Source: Acidisphaera sp. L21 (GTDB taxonomy: Bacteria > Pseudomonadota > Alphaproteobacteria > Acetobacterales > Acetobacteraceae). Taken from it: a stretch of DNA of 33,471 nucleotides. Positions 25,481 to 33,431 of this stretch are shown here, piece after piece. Within the stretch, counting starts at the first letter, position 1. Each line of letters opens with the position of its first letter. The translations under genes and the position numbers were made by a program. The notes under the pieces are model-generated. The model worked only from the letters and a program-made list of their open reading frames with translations, was not told the origin of the DNA and did not search any database. The stretch is taken from the NCBI RefSeq assembly GCF_009765685.1, contig NZ_LMUY01000151.1:184108-217578 (forward strand), read 5' to 3'.

Positions 25481-26292
25481 TCCGGCGTCTCGTCCTCGGC
25501 CAACAGGTAGACGCCGAAATTCACCCGGCGGGTCGCCGTGCCCGCCGGCGCGTCGGTGGCTAGGCGCATGGCGTGGCGATTGACCTCCAGCAGCACTTTC
25601 TGCGCCGACTCGCGGGCCAGCTTCTCCAACTCCGCTGCTGCTTCGGGCGTCAGGCGGTCGTAATGCACGGTGCGATCCACGAACGGGGCTGCACCGTCTG
25701 CCAATACGTTGGCACTAGCGGCGGCGATGTGGTCGTGCAGGTTGCGGGCGAAATAGAACAACTGCTCCTCCCGCCCCGGCTGCGGCAGGAACGCTGCCGC
25801 CGACAGATGCACCCGATCCTGGGCGTCCACCGTGATGATGCCCTGGCTCATCCAATCATCCAGCACGGACCGCGGGCGGACATCGCGCGTTACCGCGGTC
25901 ACCAGCCGCTCGAAGCTGGGCGCCGCGGGGTCATCGGAGACACGCGGCAGCGCCAGCGGCACGCCGGTGCCGTCGGTGAAGCCGGGTGCACCCAGCCACG
26001 TGCTGATCAACTGTCCGTTGCGGGTAACCAGCAGCGGCGGCGGCTCGTCGATCGGCAGCGTGCGCTGGCGGCGGATCTCCTTGCGATGCACGCCCGTCAT
26101 CAGGCTGACCCGGCTATCGGTGCGGTTATCGTCGCCCAACTCCTCGCCTGCCACTTCCACATACAGGGCGCGCAACAGGTCGGCGGCTGCCGGGAAGGTG
26201 ACGCCACACCGGATCAGCAGCCGCACCAGCGGGCGCAACAACCGACGCATTGGGGCCAGCATCGTCTCGGGCGCGGGTCGCGCAGTCGGCAT
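25477..26292 (-). CDS. DUF6502-family protein, likely with an N-terminal helix-turn-helix
   Basis: A 271-residue soluble protein. Residues 15-75 (RRLLRPLVRLLIRCGVTFPAAADLLRALYVEVA, then DSRVSLMTGVHRKEIRRQR) look like a helix-turn-helix: a winged-helix region with a Ser-Arg-Val-Ser recognition segment. The middle contains a possible second winged part (LDDWMSQGIITVDAQDRVHLSAAAF), and the C-terminus is helical. It matches the DUF6502 pattern as I remember it. The paired DUF5666 lipoprotein overlaps its stop. A DNA-binding regulator of the pair, or of the divergent kinase, is a reasonable guess. Three Met codons occur in the first 15 codons; GGAGCG lies about 11 bases ahead of the first. The divergent gap carries two matched palindromes it might recognise. 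Confidence 0.65.
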   Translation of the reverse strand: MPTARPAPETMLAPMRRLLRPLVRLLIRCGVTFPAAADLLRALYVEVAGEELGDDNRTDSRVSLMTGVHRKEIRRQRTLPIDEPPPLLVTRNGQLISTWLGAPGFTDGTGVPLALPRVSDDPAAPSFERLVTAVTRDVRPRSVLDDWMSQGIITVDAQDRVHLSAAAFLPQPGREEQLFYFARNLHDHIAAASANVLADGAAPFVDRTVHYDRLTPEAAAELEKLARESAQKVLLEVNRHAMRLATDAPAGTATRRVNFGVYLLAEDETPE

Positions 26293-26342
26293 GGGATTGG
26301 GAACGCTCCAGCAAAGGCAGGACCTGACCGTAACACGGGGAT

Positions 26343-26361
26343 CGTGGGAAAGAACCCCACG
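26343..26361. promoter_or_regulatory. Upstream palindrome CGTGGG-N7-CCCACG
   Basis: A perfect 6-bp inverted repeat with a 7-base A-rich centre. It has the same half-sites and spacing as the palindrome at 26372-26390, 29 bases away start to start (close to three helical turns). It lies just upstream of the -35 box of the kinase promoter and within 50-70 bases of the DUF6502 start. Probably one of two operators for a dimeric regulator. Confidence 0.6.
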
Positions 26362-26367
26362 CCAACC

Positions 26368-26396
26368 TTGACGTGGGAAAACTTCCCACGTTTAAT
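26368..26396 (+). promoter_or_regulatory. Sigma-70-type promoter of the histidine kinase gene with an operator in its spacer
   Basis: TTGACG (26368-26373), a 17-base spacer and TTTAAT (26391-26396) match the -35/-10 consensus at five of six positions each. The palindrome CGTGGG-N7-CCCACG occupies 26372-26390, i.e. the whole spacer; with flanking A/T bases it extends to nine paired bases around a 3-base centre. Transcription would start near 26403, about 18 bases ahead of the ATG at 26421. A protein bound here would compete with RNA polymerase. Confidence 0.65.
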
Positions 26397-26420
26397 GTGA
26401 AAATTAAGCCGGAGTTGCCG

Positions 26421-27092
26421 ATGTCACACACTCCCCCTGCTCGTCTTCGTATGCCCCAGCCGACCATCGCCCCCGCGCTGATGAGCCACGAGGATCCGAG
26501 CCCCGACGCCATCGCGATGCGCCAATTGCGGCATCAGACGAAGAACGCCCTGCAGCGGATCATCGCCCAAGTGGCGGCGTGCGATCTGCGCGCCACCCCT
26601 GCCGGTGCGATCCTAGCCGACGAGATCGAGCGCCGTGTGCTGCTAAGCGCCCGTGTGTCGGATGCGCTGTTCGGGATGACCGCCTTCCCCGGCCCGCTGC
26701 GGGACCGGCTGATGGCCCTCTGCACCGCCACAGTGCGGCTGCTGGCCGACACCGAGCAGACGATCGAGACCGACATCGAACTCACCGGCGCTTGCCCGGC
26801 GGCGCTGCACAGCCTGATGGTGAAGACCGCGCATGAGATGGTGACCAACGCGGTCAAGCACGGCATGCACATGCGGCTGGTGGGCAAGATCCGCGTGCTG
26901 GTGCACGGCCACAGCGACGGTTCGACCACGCTGCAGGTCCGCAACGACGGCTGGCAGCTTAGCCCGGATTGCGAGGAGGGCGATGGTCTACCAATCATGC
27001 GCCTGCTGGCCGATCCGCATGGCGGCACCGTGTCGATGCGGCGCGAGGATGGCTGGACCATCGCCACCATGCACGTGCCCTGCTCACCCTGA
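26421..27092 (+). CDS. Small soluble histidine kinase of the HisKA_2/HWE-like type, without a sensor domain
   Basis: A 223-residue protein made almost only of kinase core. The phospho-acceptor region RQLRHQTKNALQRIIAQVA places His38 in an H-x-x-K-N-x-L motif typical of HisKA_2/HWE kinases. The HATPase domain has HEMVTNAVKHGM (N143), LQVRNDG (D176) and EEGDGLPIMRLLADPHGG. No PAS, GAF or membrane segment precedes it, so input must come from a partner or from the N-terminal 30 residues. I chose the ATG at 26421 (GGAG six bases upstream); an alternative GTG at 26373 lies inside the promoter palindrome. No response regulator is adjacent. It could feed general stress signalling, but nothing here proves it. 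Confidence 0.75.
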   Translation: MSHTPPARLRMPQPTIAPALMSHEDPSPDAIAMRQLRHQTKNALQRIIAQVAACDLRATPAGAILADEIERRVLLSARVSDALFGMTAFPGPLRDRLMALCTATVRLLADTEQTIETDIELTGACPAALHSLMVKTAHEMVTNAVKHGMHMRLVGKIRVLVHGHSDGSTTLQVRNDGWQLSPDCEEGDGLPIMRLLADPHGGTVSMRREDGWTIATMHVPCSP

Positions 27093-27139
27093 CGCCGCCC
27101 AACGCTGACGCCGGCCCGTGCATCCGCTATGAGGGCGGA

Positions 27140-27568
27140 ATGGACGGCCTGCAGATCACCCCGCGCATCCGGCTGGAGGAATCCGAGCTGCAGGAACGTT
27201 TCATCGCCGCGGCCGGACCCGGCGGGCAAAACGTCAACAAGGTCGCCACGGCGGTGCAGCTCCGGTTCGACGCCCTGAACTGCCCGGCGCTGAGCCCGGC
27301 GATCCGCGCACGGCTGGCGGTTTTGGCTGGGCGGCGCATGACGGCGGAGGGCGTTCTGGTGATCGCCGCCAACCGCCACCGCACGCAGGAGCGCAATCGC
27401 GCCGACGCCCGCGACCGGCTGGCGGAACTGATCCGCGAAGCCGCCATCCCGCCCGTTTACCGGGTAAAGACCCGGCCAACCTTGGCAAGCAAACGCCGGA
27501 GGCTGGACGACAAGACCGCCCGCGCCGGCATCAAGCGGGACCGCGCACGACCGGGCAGCGACGGCTAG
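27140..27568 (+). CDS. arfB: Peptidyl-tRNA hydrolase ArfB (YaeJ), ribosome rescue factor
   Basis: A 142-residue release-factor-like hydrolase that frees peptides from ribosomes stalled at the end of broken mRNA. The catalytic GGQ is at residues 28-30 in AAAGPGGQNVNKVATAVQLRF. The basic C-terminal tail (TRPTLASKRRRLDDKTARAG) is the part that enters the empty mRNA channel. The size matches ArfB rather than a full release factor, which would carry a codon-recognition domain. The ATG at 27140 is preceded by GAGGGCGG; longer in-frame starts lie inside the kinase gene. It follows the kinase by 47 bases on the same strand, so it may be co-transcribed. Confidence 0.93.
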   Translation: MDGLQITPRIRLEESELQERFIAAAGPGGQNVNKVATAVQLRFDALNCPALSPAIRARLAVLAGRRMTAEGVLVIAANRHRTQERNRADARDRLAELIREAAIPPVYRVKTRPTLASKRRRLDDKTARAGIKRDRARPGSDG

Positions 27569-27573
27569 GCCAA

Positions 27574-27600
27574 ACACGGCAGCCCCAGGATCGGCCGTGT
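27574..27600. terminator. Possible hairpin between converging arfB and metW
   Basis: ACACGGC (27574-27580) pairs perfectly with GCCGTGT (27594-27600) across a 13-base loop, filling the 34-base gap between the two converging genes. There is no T-tract on either strand, so if it terminates transcription it would be weak or factor-assisted. Confidence 0.35.
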
Positions 27601-27602
27601 GT

Positions 27603-28265
27603 TCAAGTCGCCCGGCGCAACAGGAATAGCGCCTGCTCGCCAAACAGATTGGCCATCCAGGGATAGCGCCGCCAGGGCGACCGCTGCCCCGCCTCGTCCA
27701 CGGCCAGCCACCGCTCCACCACGTAGCCTTCCTGCGCGCACAGTTCGAAGAAGTCGCGCACGCTGCACGGGTGGATATTGGGAGTTTCGTGCCAGGGAAC
27801 GTGCCACGTCTTGGTCATCGGCATCCGGCCGCCCACCAGCAACTGCCAGCGCACTGTCCAGTGGCCGAAATTGGGGAACGACACCACCGCCCGGGTGCTG
27901 ATGCGCAGCATCTGGCGCAGCACCTCGCGCGGGCGCTCCACCGCCTGCAGCGTGCGCGACAGCACGACGTAGTCGAAGGCCGCGTCCGGATAATGCTCCA
28001 GATCACTGTCGGCATCGCCCTGCATCACCGGCAGGCCGTGCGCGACCGACCGCGTCACCGCCGCCATGTCCAGTTCGATCCCGCGGGCGTCGCAGCCACG
28101 GGTGCGGAACAGATGCTCGATCAGGCTGCCATCGCCGCTGCCGATATCCAGCACCCGGCTGCCCGGCGTGATCATCTCGCTCATCAGCCGCAGGTCCAGC
28201 CGCATGTTCTTGGCGACGAACTGCACCGGCTCCTTCAGCGCAGACACCTCAGGTGAGCCCAGCAT
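27603..28265 (-). CDS. metW: MetW, methyltransferase-like partner of MetX
   Basis: A 220-residue class I SAM-dependent methyltransferase-fold protein. The SAM motif is [11 protein letters not shown] (residues 38-48). MetW features are the opening [13 protein letters not shown], then [32 protein letters not shown] and the closing [13 protein letters not shown]. MetW accompanies MetX in methionine synthesis in many proteobacteria and is reported to support homoserine acetylation. The ATG at 28265 overlaps metX by 17 bases; a GTG at 28247, just beyond the metX stop, would remove six residues. Neither has a clear ribosome site, so translation is likely coupled to metX. Confidence 0.92.
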   Translation of the reverse strand: MLGSPEVSALKEPVQFVAKNMRLDLRLMSEMITPGSRVLDIGSGDGSLIEHLFRTRGCDARGIELDMAAVTRSVAHGLPVMQGDADSDLEHYPDAAFDYVVLSRTLQAVERPREVLRQMLRISTRAVVSFPNFGHWTVRWQLLVGGRMPMTKTWHVPWHETPNIHPCSVRDFFELCAQEGYVVERWLAVDEAGQRSPWRRYPWMANLFGEQALFLLRRAT

Positions 28266-29403
28266 GCTCGGCGCACCCGCGCAGGAAGCCGCCGAGCGTG
28301 CGATGGAAATCCGGCTCGTCCAGCAGAAAGGCGTCGTGCCCCTTGTCGGTCGCGATCTCCACGAAGCTTACGTTCGCCGCCGCCCGGTTCAGAGCGCGGG
28401 CGATGGTGCGGGATTGCGGGGTCGGGAACAGCCAGTCCGACGTGAACGACACGACGCAGAACCGGGTGCGCGTGCCCCGAAAGGCGGCGGACAGATTGCC
28501 GTCGTGCTCGGCCGCGAGGTCGAAGTAATCCATCGCCCGGGTGATGGTCAGGTAGGCATTGGCGTCGAACCGGTTGACGAACGTGCTGCCCTGGTGGCGC
28601 AGATAGCTCTCCACCTCGAACATGTCGCCGAACAGGCTCAGCGACTCCTTCGCCCGGTCCGGCCCCGACTGCAGCCGGCGGCCGAACTTCCGCGTCAGCG
28701 CCTGTTCCGACAGATAGGTGATGTGCGCCGCCATACGCGCCACCGCCAGGCCGCGCGCCGGGATCCGCCCCGTCTCCCAATACCGCCCCGCCGCGTAGTC
28801 CGGATCGGCAAAGATCGCCTGCCGTCCGACCTCGTGGAAGGCGATGTTCTGGGCGGAGTGGAACGGCGCCGTGGCGATCGGCACACAGGCGAACACTAGC
28901 TCCGGATACGTCGCCGCCCATTCCAGCGCCTGCATCCCACCCATCGAGCCGCCGATCACGGCGAACAGCTTGGCAACGCCCAGATGCTCCACCAACCGCC
29001 GCTGCGCCCGAACCATGTCGCGAATGGTGATCGGCGGAAAATCGGTGCCCCACGGCTCCCCGGTGGCCGGATTGATCGAGCGCGGGCCGGTGGACCCGAT
29101 ACACGACCCCAGCACGTTGGCGCAGATCACGAAGAAGCGGTCGGTGTCGATCGGGCGGCCCGGGCCGACCACCACCTCCCACCATCCACCCCGCCCCGTC
29201 AGCGGATGGCGCTCGGCGAGATATTGGTCCCCGGTCAGCGCATGGCAGACCAGCACGGCATTGCTGCGCGAGGCGTTCAGCGTCCCATACGTGCAATACG
29301 CCACATCCATCGCCGGCAACGTCTGCCCGCAATCGAGCGCGAACGGCTCGGCAAAATGCTCGTGCTGGTGGTTCACGGCGGGGAAGGGTTCTGGATGATC
29401 CAC
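28249..29403 (-). CDS. metX: Homoserine O-acetyltransferase MetX
   Basis: A 384-residue alpha/beta-hydrolase-fold enzyme that transfers acetyl from acetyl-CoA to homoserine, the first committed step to methionine. The nucleophile elbow is GGSMGG with Ser153; Asp323 (FTSDWLFP) and His356 ([12 protein letters not shown]) complete the triad. Family blocks [27 protein letters not shown] and [18 protein letters not shown] are present. The frame is open to a TTG at 29487, but that would overlap the start of the divergent chorismate mutase gene and leave no promoter. The GTG at 29403 gives the family's usual length and leaves a 77-base gap. metW overlaps its end. No SAM riboswitch was recognised upstream. 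Confidence 0.92.
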   Translation of the reverse strand: MDHPEPFPAVNHQHEHFAEPFALDCGQTLPAMDVAYCTYGTLNASRSNAVLVCHALTGDQYLAERHPLTGRGGWWEVVVGPGRPIDTDRFFVICANVLGSCIGSTGPRSINPATGEPWGTDFPPITIRDMVRAQRRLVEHLGVAKLFAVIGGSMGGMQALEWAATYPELVFACVPIATAPFHSAQNIAFHEVGRQAIFADPDYAAGRYWETGRIPARGLAVARMAAHITYLSEQALTRKFGRRLQSGPDRAKESLSLFGDMFEVESYLRHQGSTFVNRFDANAYLTITRAMDYFDLAAEHDGNLSAAFRGTRTRFCVVSFTSDWLFPTPQSRTIARALNRAAANVSFVEIATDKGHDAFLLDEPDFHRTLGGFLRGCAEHAGLT

Positions 29404-29480
29404 GCCAACCTGTATGGCAATGCGCCTGCGAAGGAGCAACTGGGTTTGCCGCAGACCAGGCCACGGGTTATTCCCATCCC

Positions 29481-30356
29481 ATGTCAAGCACCGTTCCGCC
29501 CGTTGGGGCGCCTACCGACCTGGCTTCCCTGCGGGCCGAGCTGGATCGGCTGGACGACGAACTTCACACCATGCTGGTGCAGCGCGCGCAGGTCGTGGAG
29601 AAAGTCGGCCAACTGGCGGTCAAGGGCCGGGTCGCGCTGCGCGCCGGGCGGGAGGCAGCGATCGTCCGCCGCCTCGTCGGCAACCACACCGGCCGCTTCC
29701 CGGTCGCCAATCTCGTCCGGGTCTGGCGAGAGATCCTCGGCGGCATGACGGCACTGCAAGGCACCTATTCCCTTGCGATCTGCGATCCAGACCCGGGCGG
29801 CGCCTATACGGCGATCGCCCGGGAGCATTTTGGGGCCTTGATTCCGCTCCGCACCTACCGCACCCCCGCCCAGGCCATCGGCGAGATCAGCGCCGGTACC
29901 GCCAGCGCCGCCGTGCTGCCCGCCCCGACGGAGTGGGAGGAGCCGTCCGCCGCCTGGTGGACCGCGTTGCTGCACAAGGACGACCCCCGGATTCACGTCA
30001 CCGCCTGCCTGCCCTTCTGGGCGCCACGGCCGGAGGGCGCGCCGAAGGTACAGGCCCTGGTCGTCTCCGCCGCTCCACCCGACCCGAGCGGCGCCGACCG
30101 ATCGCTGCTGGGGCTTGAAATGGCGCTGGACCAAAGCCGGGCCCGCTTCGCCCAGGGCCTCGCCGCCTCCGGCTTCGACGCCGGCACCACGGTGCTGCGC
30201 CGCGACCCGGGCGCCGGCTCGGCCCGCGTGCTGGTCGACGTCGCCGGGTTCGTGCCCGAGACCGACCCGCGGCTCGCCTCGCTGACATTCACCACGCGGC
30301 CGCCCATCGTGCTGGGCGCCTATGCCGTTCCGATCGAAGGACCTGCTCAGCCATGA
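29481..30356 (+). CDS. Chorismate mutase with a degenerate prephenate dehydratase/ACT-like C-terminal part
   Basis: A 291-residue protein. Residues about 12-88 form an AroQ-type chorismate mutase ([40 protein letters not shown], ending [10 protein letters not shown]), which converts chorismate to prephenate. The rest resembles a decayed P-protein: [20 protein letters not shown] with VLPAP follows the dehydratase lobe pattern, but the catalytic Thr-Arg-Phe motif is not seen where PKVQALVVS stands. The last 80 residues are reminiscent of an ACT regulatory domain. The mutase is probably active; the tail may be structural or allosteric. It overlaps hisC by four bases (ATGA), an aromatic/histidine aminotransferase pairing typical of Rhodospirillales. 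Confidence 0.72.
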   Translation: MSSTVPPVGAPTDLASLRAELDRLDDELHTMLVQRAQVVEKVGQLAVKGRVALRAGREAAIVRRLVGNHTGRFPVANLVRVWREILGGMTALQGTYSLAICDPDPGGAYTAIAREHFGALIPLRTYRTPAQAIGEISAGTASAAVLPAPTEWEEPSAAWWTALLHKDDPRIHVTACLPFWAPRPEGAPKVQALVVSAAPPDPSGADRSLLGLEMALDQSRARFAQGLAASGFDAGTTVLRRDPGAGSARVLVDVAGFVPETDPRLASLTFTTRPPIVLGAYAVPIEGPAQP

Positions 30357-31435
30357 CAGCCCCCCGCGCCAACGCCGGCATCATGAAGCTCACCCCCTAT
30401 GTCGGCGGTGAGGCCAAACTGGCGGGCGTCAACCGCATCATCAAGCTGTCGTCCAACGAGGGCGCGTTCGGCCCGCCCCCGGGCGCCACCGCCGCCGCCG
30501 CGCGGGCCGCGACCGAGATGCACCGCTACCCCGACGGCGACTGCAACGCCCTGCGCCAGGCCCTCGGCAGCCGGTTCAGCCTGGACCCCAAACAGATCGT
30601 CTGCGGCGCCGGGTCGGACGAACTGCTGGCATTGCTGATCCACGCCTACGCCGCACCCGGCGACGAGATCATCATGAGCGAATATGGCTTCGTCATGTAC
30701 GAAATCGGCGGCACCGCCGTCGGCGCCAAGGTCATCAAGGTGCCGGAGCGCAACATGACCGCCGACGTCGACGCGATCCTGGCCGCCGTCTCGCCCAAAA
30801 CCCGCATGGTGCTGATCGCCAACCCCAACAACCCCACCGGCAGCATCCTGCCCCAGTCGGAGATGGAGCGCCTGCACCAAGGCCTGCCCCCCGACGTCCT
30901 GCTGCTGATCGACGCCGCATACTGCGAATACGTCGACCGCCCGGATTTCGACCCCGGCACCAAGCTGGTGGACGCCGGCGACAACGTCATCATGACCCGC
31001 ACCTTCAGCAAGATATTCGGCATGGGCGGCATGCGCCTCGGCTGGTGCTACGGCCCACCCGGCGTCATCGACGTACTCAACCGCGCCCGCGGCCCCTTCA
31101 ACGTCTCCCTCCTCGCGCAGGAGGCCGGGGTCGCCGCCCTGGCGGAGGAGCATTGGGTCGAGGTAGGCCGCGCCCACAACGCCACCCAGCGCGCCCGGCT
31201 GGTCGGCGCGCTGGAGGCACTGAGCATCAAGGTATGGCCCAGCGAGGGCAATTTCGTGCTGGCCGATTTCGCCACGCCCGAACTGGCGGCAGCAGCCGAC
31301 GCCGCCTTGCGCCGCCGCGGCATCATCGTCCGCGCCATGCGGGCCTACAACCTGCCGCATTGCCTGCGCATCACCGTCGGCACGGCGGAGGAGTGCGACC
31401 TGGTCGCGGAGGCCCTGGCCGACCGCGCCCCGTAA
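30353..31435 (+). CDS. hisC: Histidinol-phosphate aminotransferase family enzyme (HisC)
   Basis: A 360-residue PLP-dependent class I/II aminotransferase. Recognisable blocks are [64 protein letters not shown] and [17 protein letters not shown] with the PLP lysine Lys220; the C-terminal [18 protein letters not shown] completes the fold. HisC uses glutamate to aminate imidazole acetol phosphate, and alphaproteobacterial enzymes in this context often also aminate phenylpyruvate or prephenate. Overlap with the chorismate mutase gene supports an aromatic role. The prephenate dehydrogenase gene that frequently follows in relatives is absent; an exopolysaccharide gene begins 144 bases later. Confidence 0.93.
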   Translation: MTAPRANAGIMKLTPYVGGEAKLAGVNRIIKLSSNEGAFGPPPGATAAAARAATEMHRYPDGDCNALRQALGSRFSLDPKQIVCGAGSDELLALLIHAYAAPGDEIIMSEYGFVMYEIGGTAVGAKVIKVPERNMTADVDAILAAVSPKTRMVLIANPNNPTGSILPQSEMERLHQGLPPDVLLLIDAAYCEYVDRPDFDPGTKLVDAGDNVIMTRTFSKIFGMGGMRLGWCYGPPGVIDVLNRARGPFNVSLLAQEAGVAALAEEHWVEVGRAHNATQRARLVGALEALSIKVWPSEGNFVLADFATPELAAAADAALRRRGIIVRAMRAYNLPHCLRITVGTAEECDLVAEALADRAP

Positions 31436-31456
31436 CGCCGCCGGGCTCGATCCCGG

Positions 31457-31484
31457 TTGCCGGCCCTTACGCGCCATTTACCAT
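31457..31484 (+). promoter_or_regulatory. Weak candidate promoter for the glycosylphosphotransferase gene
   Basis: TTGCCG (31457-31462), 16 bases, TACCAT (31479-31484): four of six matches in each box, within the 144-base gap after hisC. A T6 run follows. Otherwise the gap shows nothing I recognise. Confidence 0.3.
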
Positions 31485-31579
31485 TTTTTGGGATGCTGCC
31501 GCGGCATTGATCCAGCCCCTCCCAGAACCGCGCCATTCGCGCCGGACGCCGGGCAGGCTGGACGCCCGGAGACTTATGG

Positions 31580-33046
31580 ATGTCGGATGTTCTGAGCGGC
31601 AGCGCCGCACCACGGGCGGCGACCAGCACAAACACGCATGGCGATACATTATCGTTCCCCGTCATCGCCGGTCTGGTCCGGCTGGCGGACCTGGTGTTGC
31701 TGGGCATGGCCGGCGTGGCATCGGTCGGAATCGTCACCTGGCTCTACGGCGCCTACCCCGAAGGACCGATCCAACTGGCCGAAACGGCCGGCACCCTGGC
31801 CACGGCGCTGGGCCTGGCGCGTGAGGGCGCCTACGCCCAGACCGCCATGCAGTCGATCAGCACCCAGTTGCGCCTGCTGATCAAGCCGCTGCTGCTCGGG
31901 ACATTCTGCCTCGTGGCCGGCCTGTTCGTGCTGTATCAGGGCCAACTCCCGGTTCGCATCTGGCCGCTCATCTGGGCGATCTGCGCGGGCGGCGCCATCG
32001 GGCTCGGCCGCATTCCGCTCTGGTACATCATGCGATACTGGACCGCCGCAGGGCGCCTGGCCCGCAAGATCGCCATCGTCGGCCTGAGCGATTTCAGCCA
32101 CGAGTTCATCGAGCGCCTGCGTGACGAGCCGAGCGCCTTCAACATCGTCGGCATCTACGACGACCGCATCGCCCGGGTCCCCCCCAGCCAACTCGGCATC
32201 GACGTGCTGGGCACGGTGGCCGAGTTGGTGGAGCGGTCGAGGCGAGAAAGGATCGACGTCATCGTCGTCGCCCTGCCGCTCAAGGCGGTCGAGCGAATCA
32301 AGGCCATCATGGACCAGTTGGCCAGCACCGTCGCCGACATCGTCCTCACCACCGATCTGGCCGGCCTGCGCTACGCCCGCACTCAATTCCACGGGATCGG
32401 CCGCAACGCCGTCGTCTCGGTCCGGGAAGCCCCGCTGAAAGATTGGCGGCTGCTGGAAAAGACCCTGCTGGACTACACGATCGGCGTCGCGGCGCTGCTG
32501 ATCCTGTCGCCCGTGCTGCTGCTCACGGCGGTGCTGATCAAGCTCGAATCGCCCGGCCCGGTGCTGTTCCGCCAGCCACGCATGGGGTTCAACAACCAGC
32601 TCTTCCTCTGTTACAAATTCCGGTCGATGCATCACGACATGCGCGACATGCTGGCCGACAAGCAGACCACCCGCGACGACCCCCGCATCACCCGCGTCGG
32701 CCGGATCATCCGCAAGCTGTCGGTCGACGAGTTGCCCCAATTGCTCAACGTGCTGAACGGCACCATGTCGCTGGTCGGCCCCCGCCCGCACGCCCCCAAC
32801 ACCAAGGCCGCCGACCGCCTGTTCACCGAGGTCGTGCAGCAATACGCCGTACGCCACCGGGTCAAGCCCGGCATCACCGGCTGGGCCCAGGTGAATGGCT
32901 GGCGCGGCGAGACCACCACCGTCGAACAGATCGAGCAGCGTGTCGCCTGCGACCTGTTCTATATCGAGAATTGGTCCATCGCCCTGGACCTGAAGATCAT
33001 GGTGATGACGGTGTTGCGCGAGGTTCGCAGCCGCAACGCCTTCTAG
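31580..33046 (+). CDS. Undecaprenyl-phosphate sugar phosphotransferase initiating exopolysaccharide synthesis (WcaJ/WbaP-like)
   Basis: A 488-residue polyprenyl glycosylphosphotransferase. The N-terminal part has membrane segments at about residues 27-55, 98-118 and 127-148. A Rossmann-like middle region (ARKIAIVGLSDFSHEFIERL, DIVLTTDLAG) follows. A membrane helix near 298-320 then leads into the catalytic bacterial sugar-transferase domain: LESPGPVLFRQPRMGFNNQL, YKFRSMHHDM, IRKLSVDELPQLLNVLNG, MSLVGPRPHA and KPGITGWAQVNGWRG. It would load the first sugar phosphate, probably glucose-1-phosphate, on undecaprenyl phosphate at the inner membrane. GGAG lies eight bases ahead of the ATG. It likely opens a polysaccharide locus beyond the window. 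Confidence 0.93.
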   Translation: MSDVLSGSAAPRAATSTNTHGDTLSFPVIAGLVRLADLVLLGMAGVASVGIVTWLYGAYPEGPIQLAETAGTLATALGLAREGAYAQTAMQSISTQLRLLIKPLLLGTFCLVAGLFVLYQGQLPVRIWPLIWAICAGGAIGLGRIPLWYIMRYWTAAGRLARKIAIVGLSDFSHEFIERLRDEPSAFNIVGIYDDRIARVPPSQLGIDVLGTVAELVERSRRERIDVIVVALPLKAVERIKAIMDQLASTVADIVLTTDLAGLRYARTQFHGIGRNAVVSVREAPLKDWRLLEKTLLDYTIGVAALLILSPVLLLTAVLIKLESPGPVLFRQPRMGFNNQLFLCYKFRSMHHDMRDMLADKQTTRDDPRITRVGRIIRKLSVDELPQLLNVLNGTMSLVGPRPHAPNTKAADRLFTEVVQQYAVRHRVKPGITGWAQVNGWRGETTTVEQIEQRVACDLFYIENWSIALDLKIMVMTVLREVRSRNAF

Positions 33047-33056
33047 GACCCTGCCG

Positions 33057-33431
33057 ATGAAGATGTTGCCACGGTTGCTGTCGGGCGCGGCCCCAATGGT
33101 GTTGGGCGTAGCCCCAATGGTGTTGGGCATCGCCCTAGCCGGATGTACCCCGCTGCCCCCCGTGGTGGTGGTGCCCAATGACGGGTTCGAACACCTGCCC
33201 TTCGGCGGCACCTTCGATTGCGACGGCAAACCCACCGCGATCATCGGCCACCGGCACGACGTAACGTTGGAACACGGGTGCCGCCGCGTCTGGATCCCCG
33301 GGTCCAACAACGACGTCATCGCCTACGTCGAACCCGGCGCCTCCATCGAGGTCTCGGGCAACCGCAACACCGTCGTCTACCGCCTGGTCCGCCGCGGCGC
33401 CCCACCCAAATGGCTCGACACCGGACTGTAA
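33057..33431 (+). CDS. Small DUF3060-type lipoprotein with duplicated signal segment
   Basis: A 124-residue lipoprotein starting ten bases after the glycosylphosphotransferase stop, so probably co-transcribed. The signal region contains a 7-residue tandem duplication (APMVLGV-APMVLGI, residues 12-25) before the lipobox ALAGC with Cys30; Thr at +2 suggests the outer membrane. The mature part (FDCDGKPTAIIGHRHDVTLE, then CRRVWIPGSNNDVIAYV, ASIEVSGNRNTVVYRL) is the beta-helix-like DUF3060 repeat pattern. Two cysteines could form a disulfide. Function unknown; being next to the polymer-initiating enzyme hints at a surface-polysaccharide or envelope link. Base use is like its neighbours. Confidence 0.78.
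   Translation: MKMLPRLLSGAAPMVLGVAPMVLGIALAGCTPLPPVVVVPNDGFEHLPFGGTFDCDGKPTAIIGHRHDVTLEHGCRRVWIPGSNNDVIAYVEPGASIEVSGNRNTVVYRLVRRGAPPKWLDTGL
33090..33131 (+). repeat. 21-bp tandem duplication in the DUF3060 lipoprotein signal peptide
   Basis: A 21-base unit beginning GCCCCAATGGTGTTGGGC occurs at 33090-33110 and 33111-33131, differing only in the last three bases (GTA versus ATC). It adds seven hydrophobic residues in frame to the signal peptide. The near identity suggests recent slippage. Confidence 0.92.

Noticed and set aside
24041-25510. Plus-strand open frame of 489 codons opposite the DUF5666 lipoprotein
   Set aside because: Overlaps two better supported genes and has no recognisable domain; arises from the GC-rich, Gly-coding repeats on the other strand.
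26373-26420. GTG start at 26373 for the histidine kinase
   Set aside because: The codon lies within the promoter palindrome and upstream of the likely transcription start; the ATG at 26421 has a proper ribosome site.
29404-29480. SAM-II type riboswitch upstream of metX
   Set aside because: Such elements precede metX/metA in some alphaproteobacteria, but I could not find the conserved pseudoknot sequence pattern here.
29404-29487. Longer metX start (TTG at 29487)
   Set aside because: It would overlap the start codon of the divergent chorismate mutase gene and leave no promoter space; the extra residues are not family-like.
31649-33319. Long minus-strand open frame of 556 codons opposite the glycosylphosphotransferase gene
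   Set aside because: It is antisense to a well-conserved enzyme, has no recognisable motifs, is His/Asp/Gly-rich in the way antisense GC-rich frames are, and runs across two real genes.
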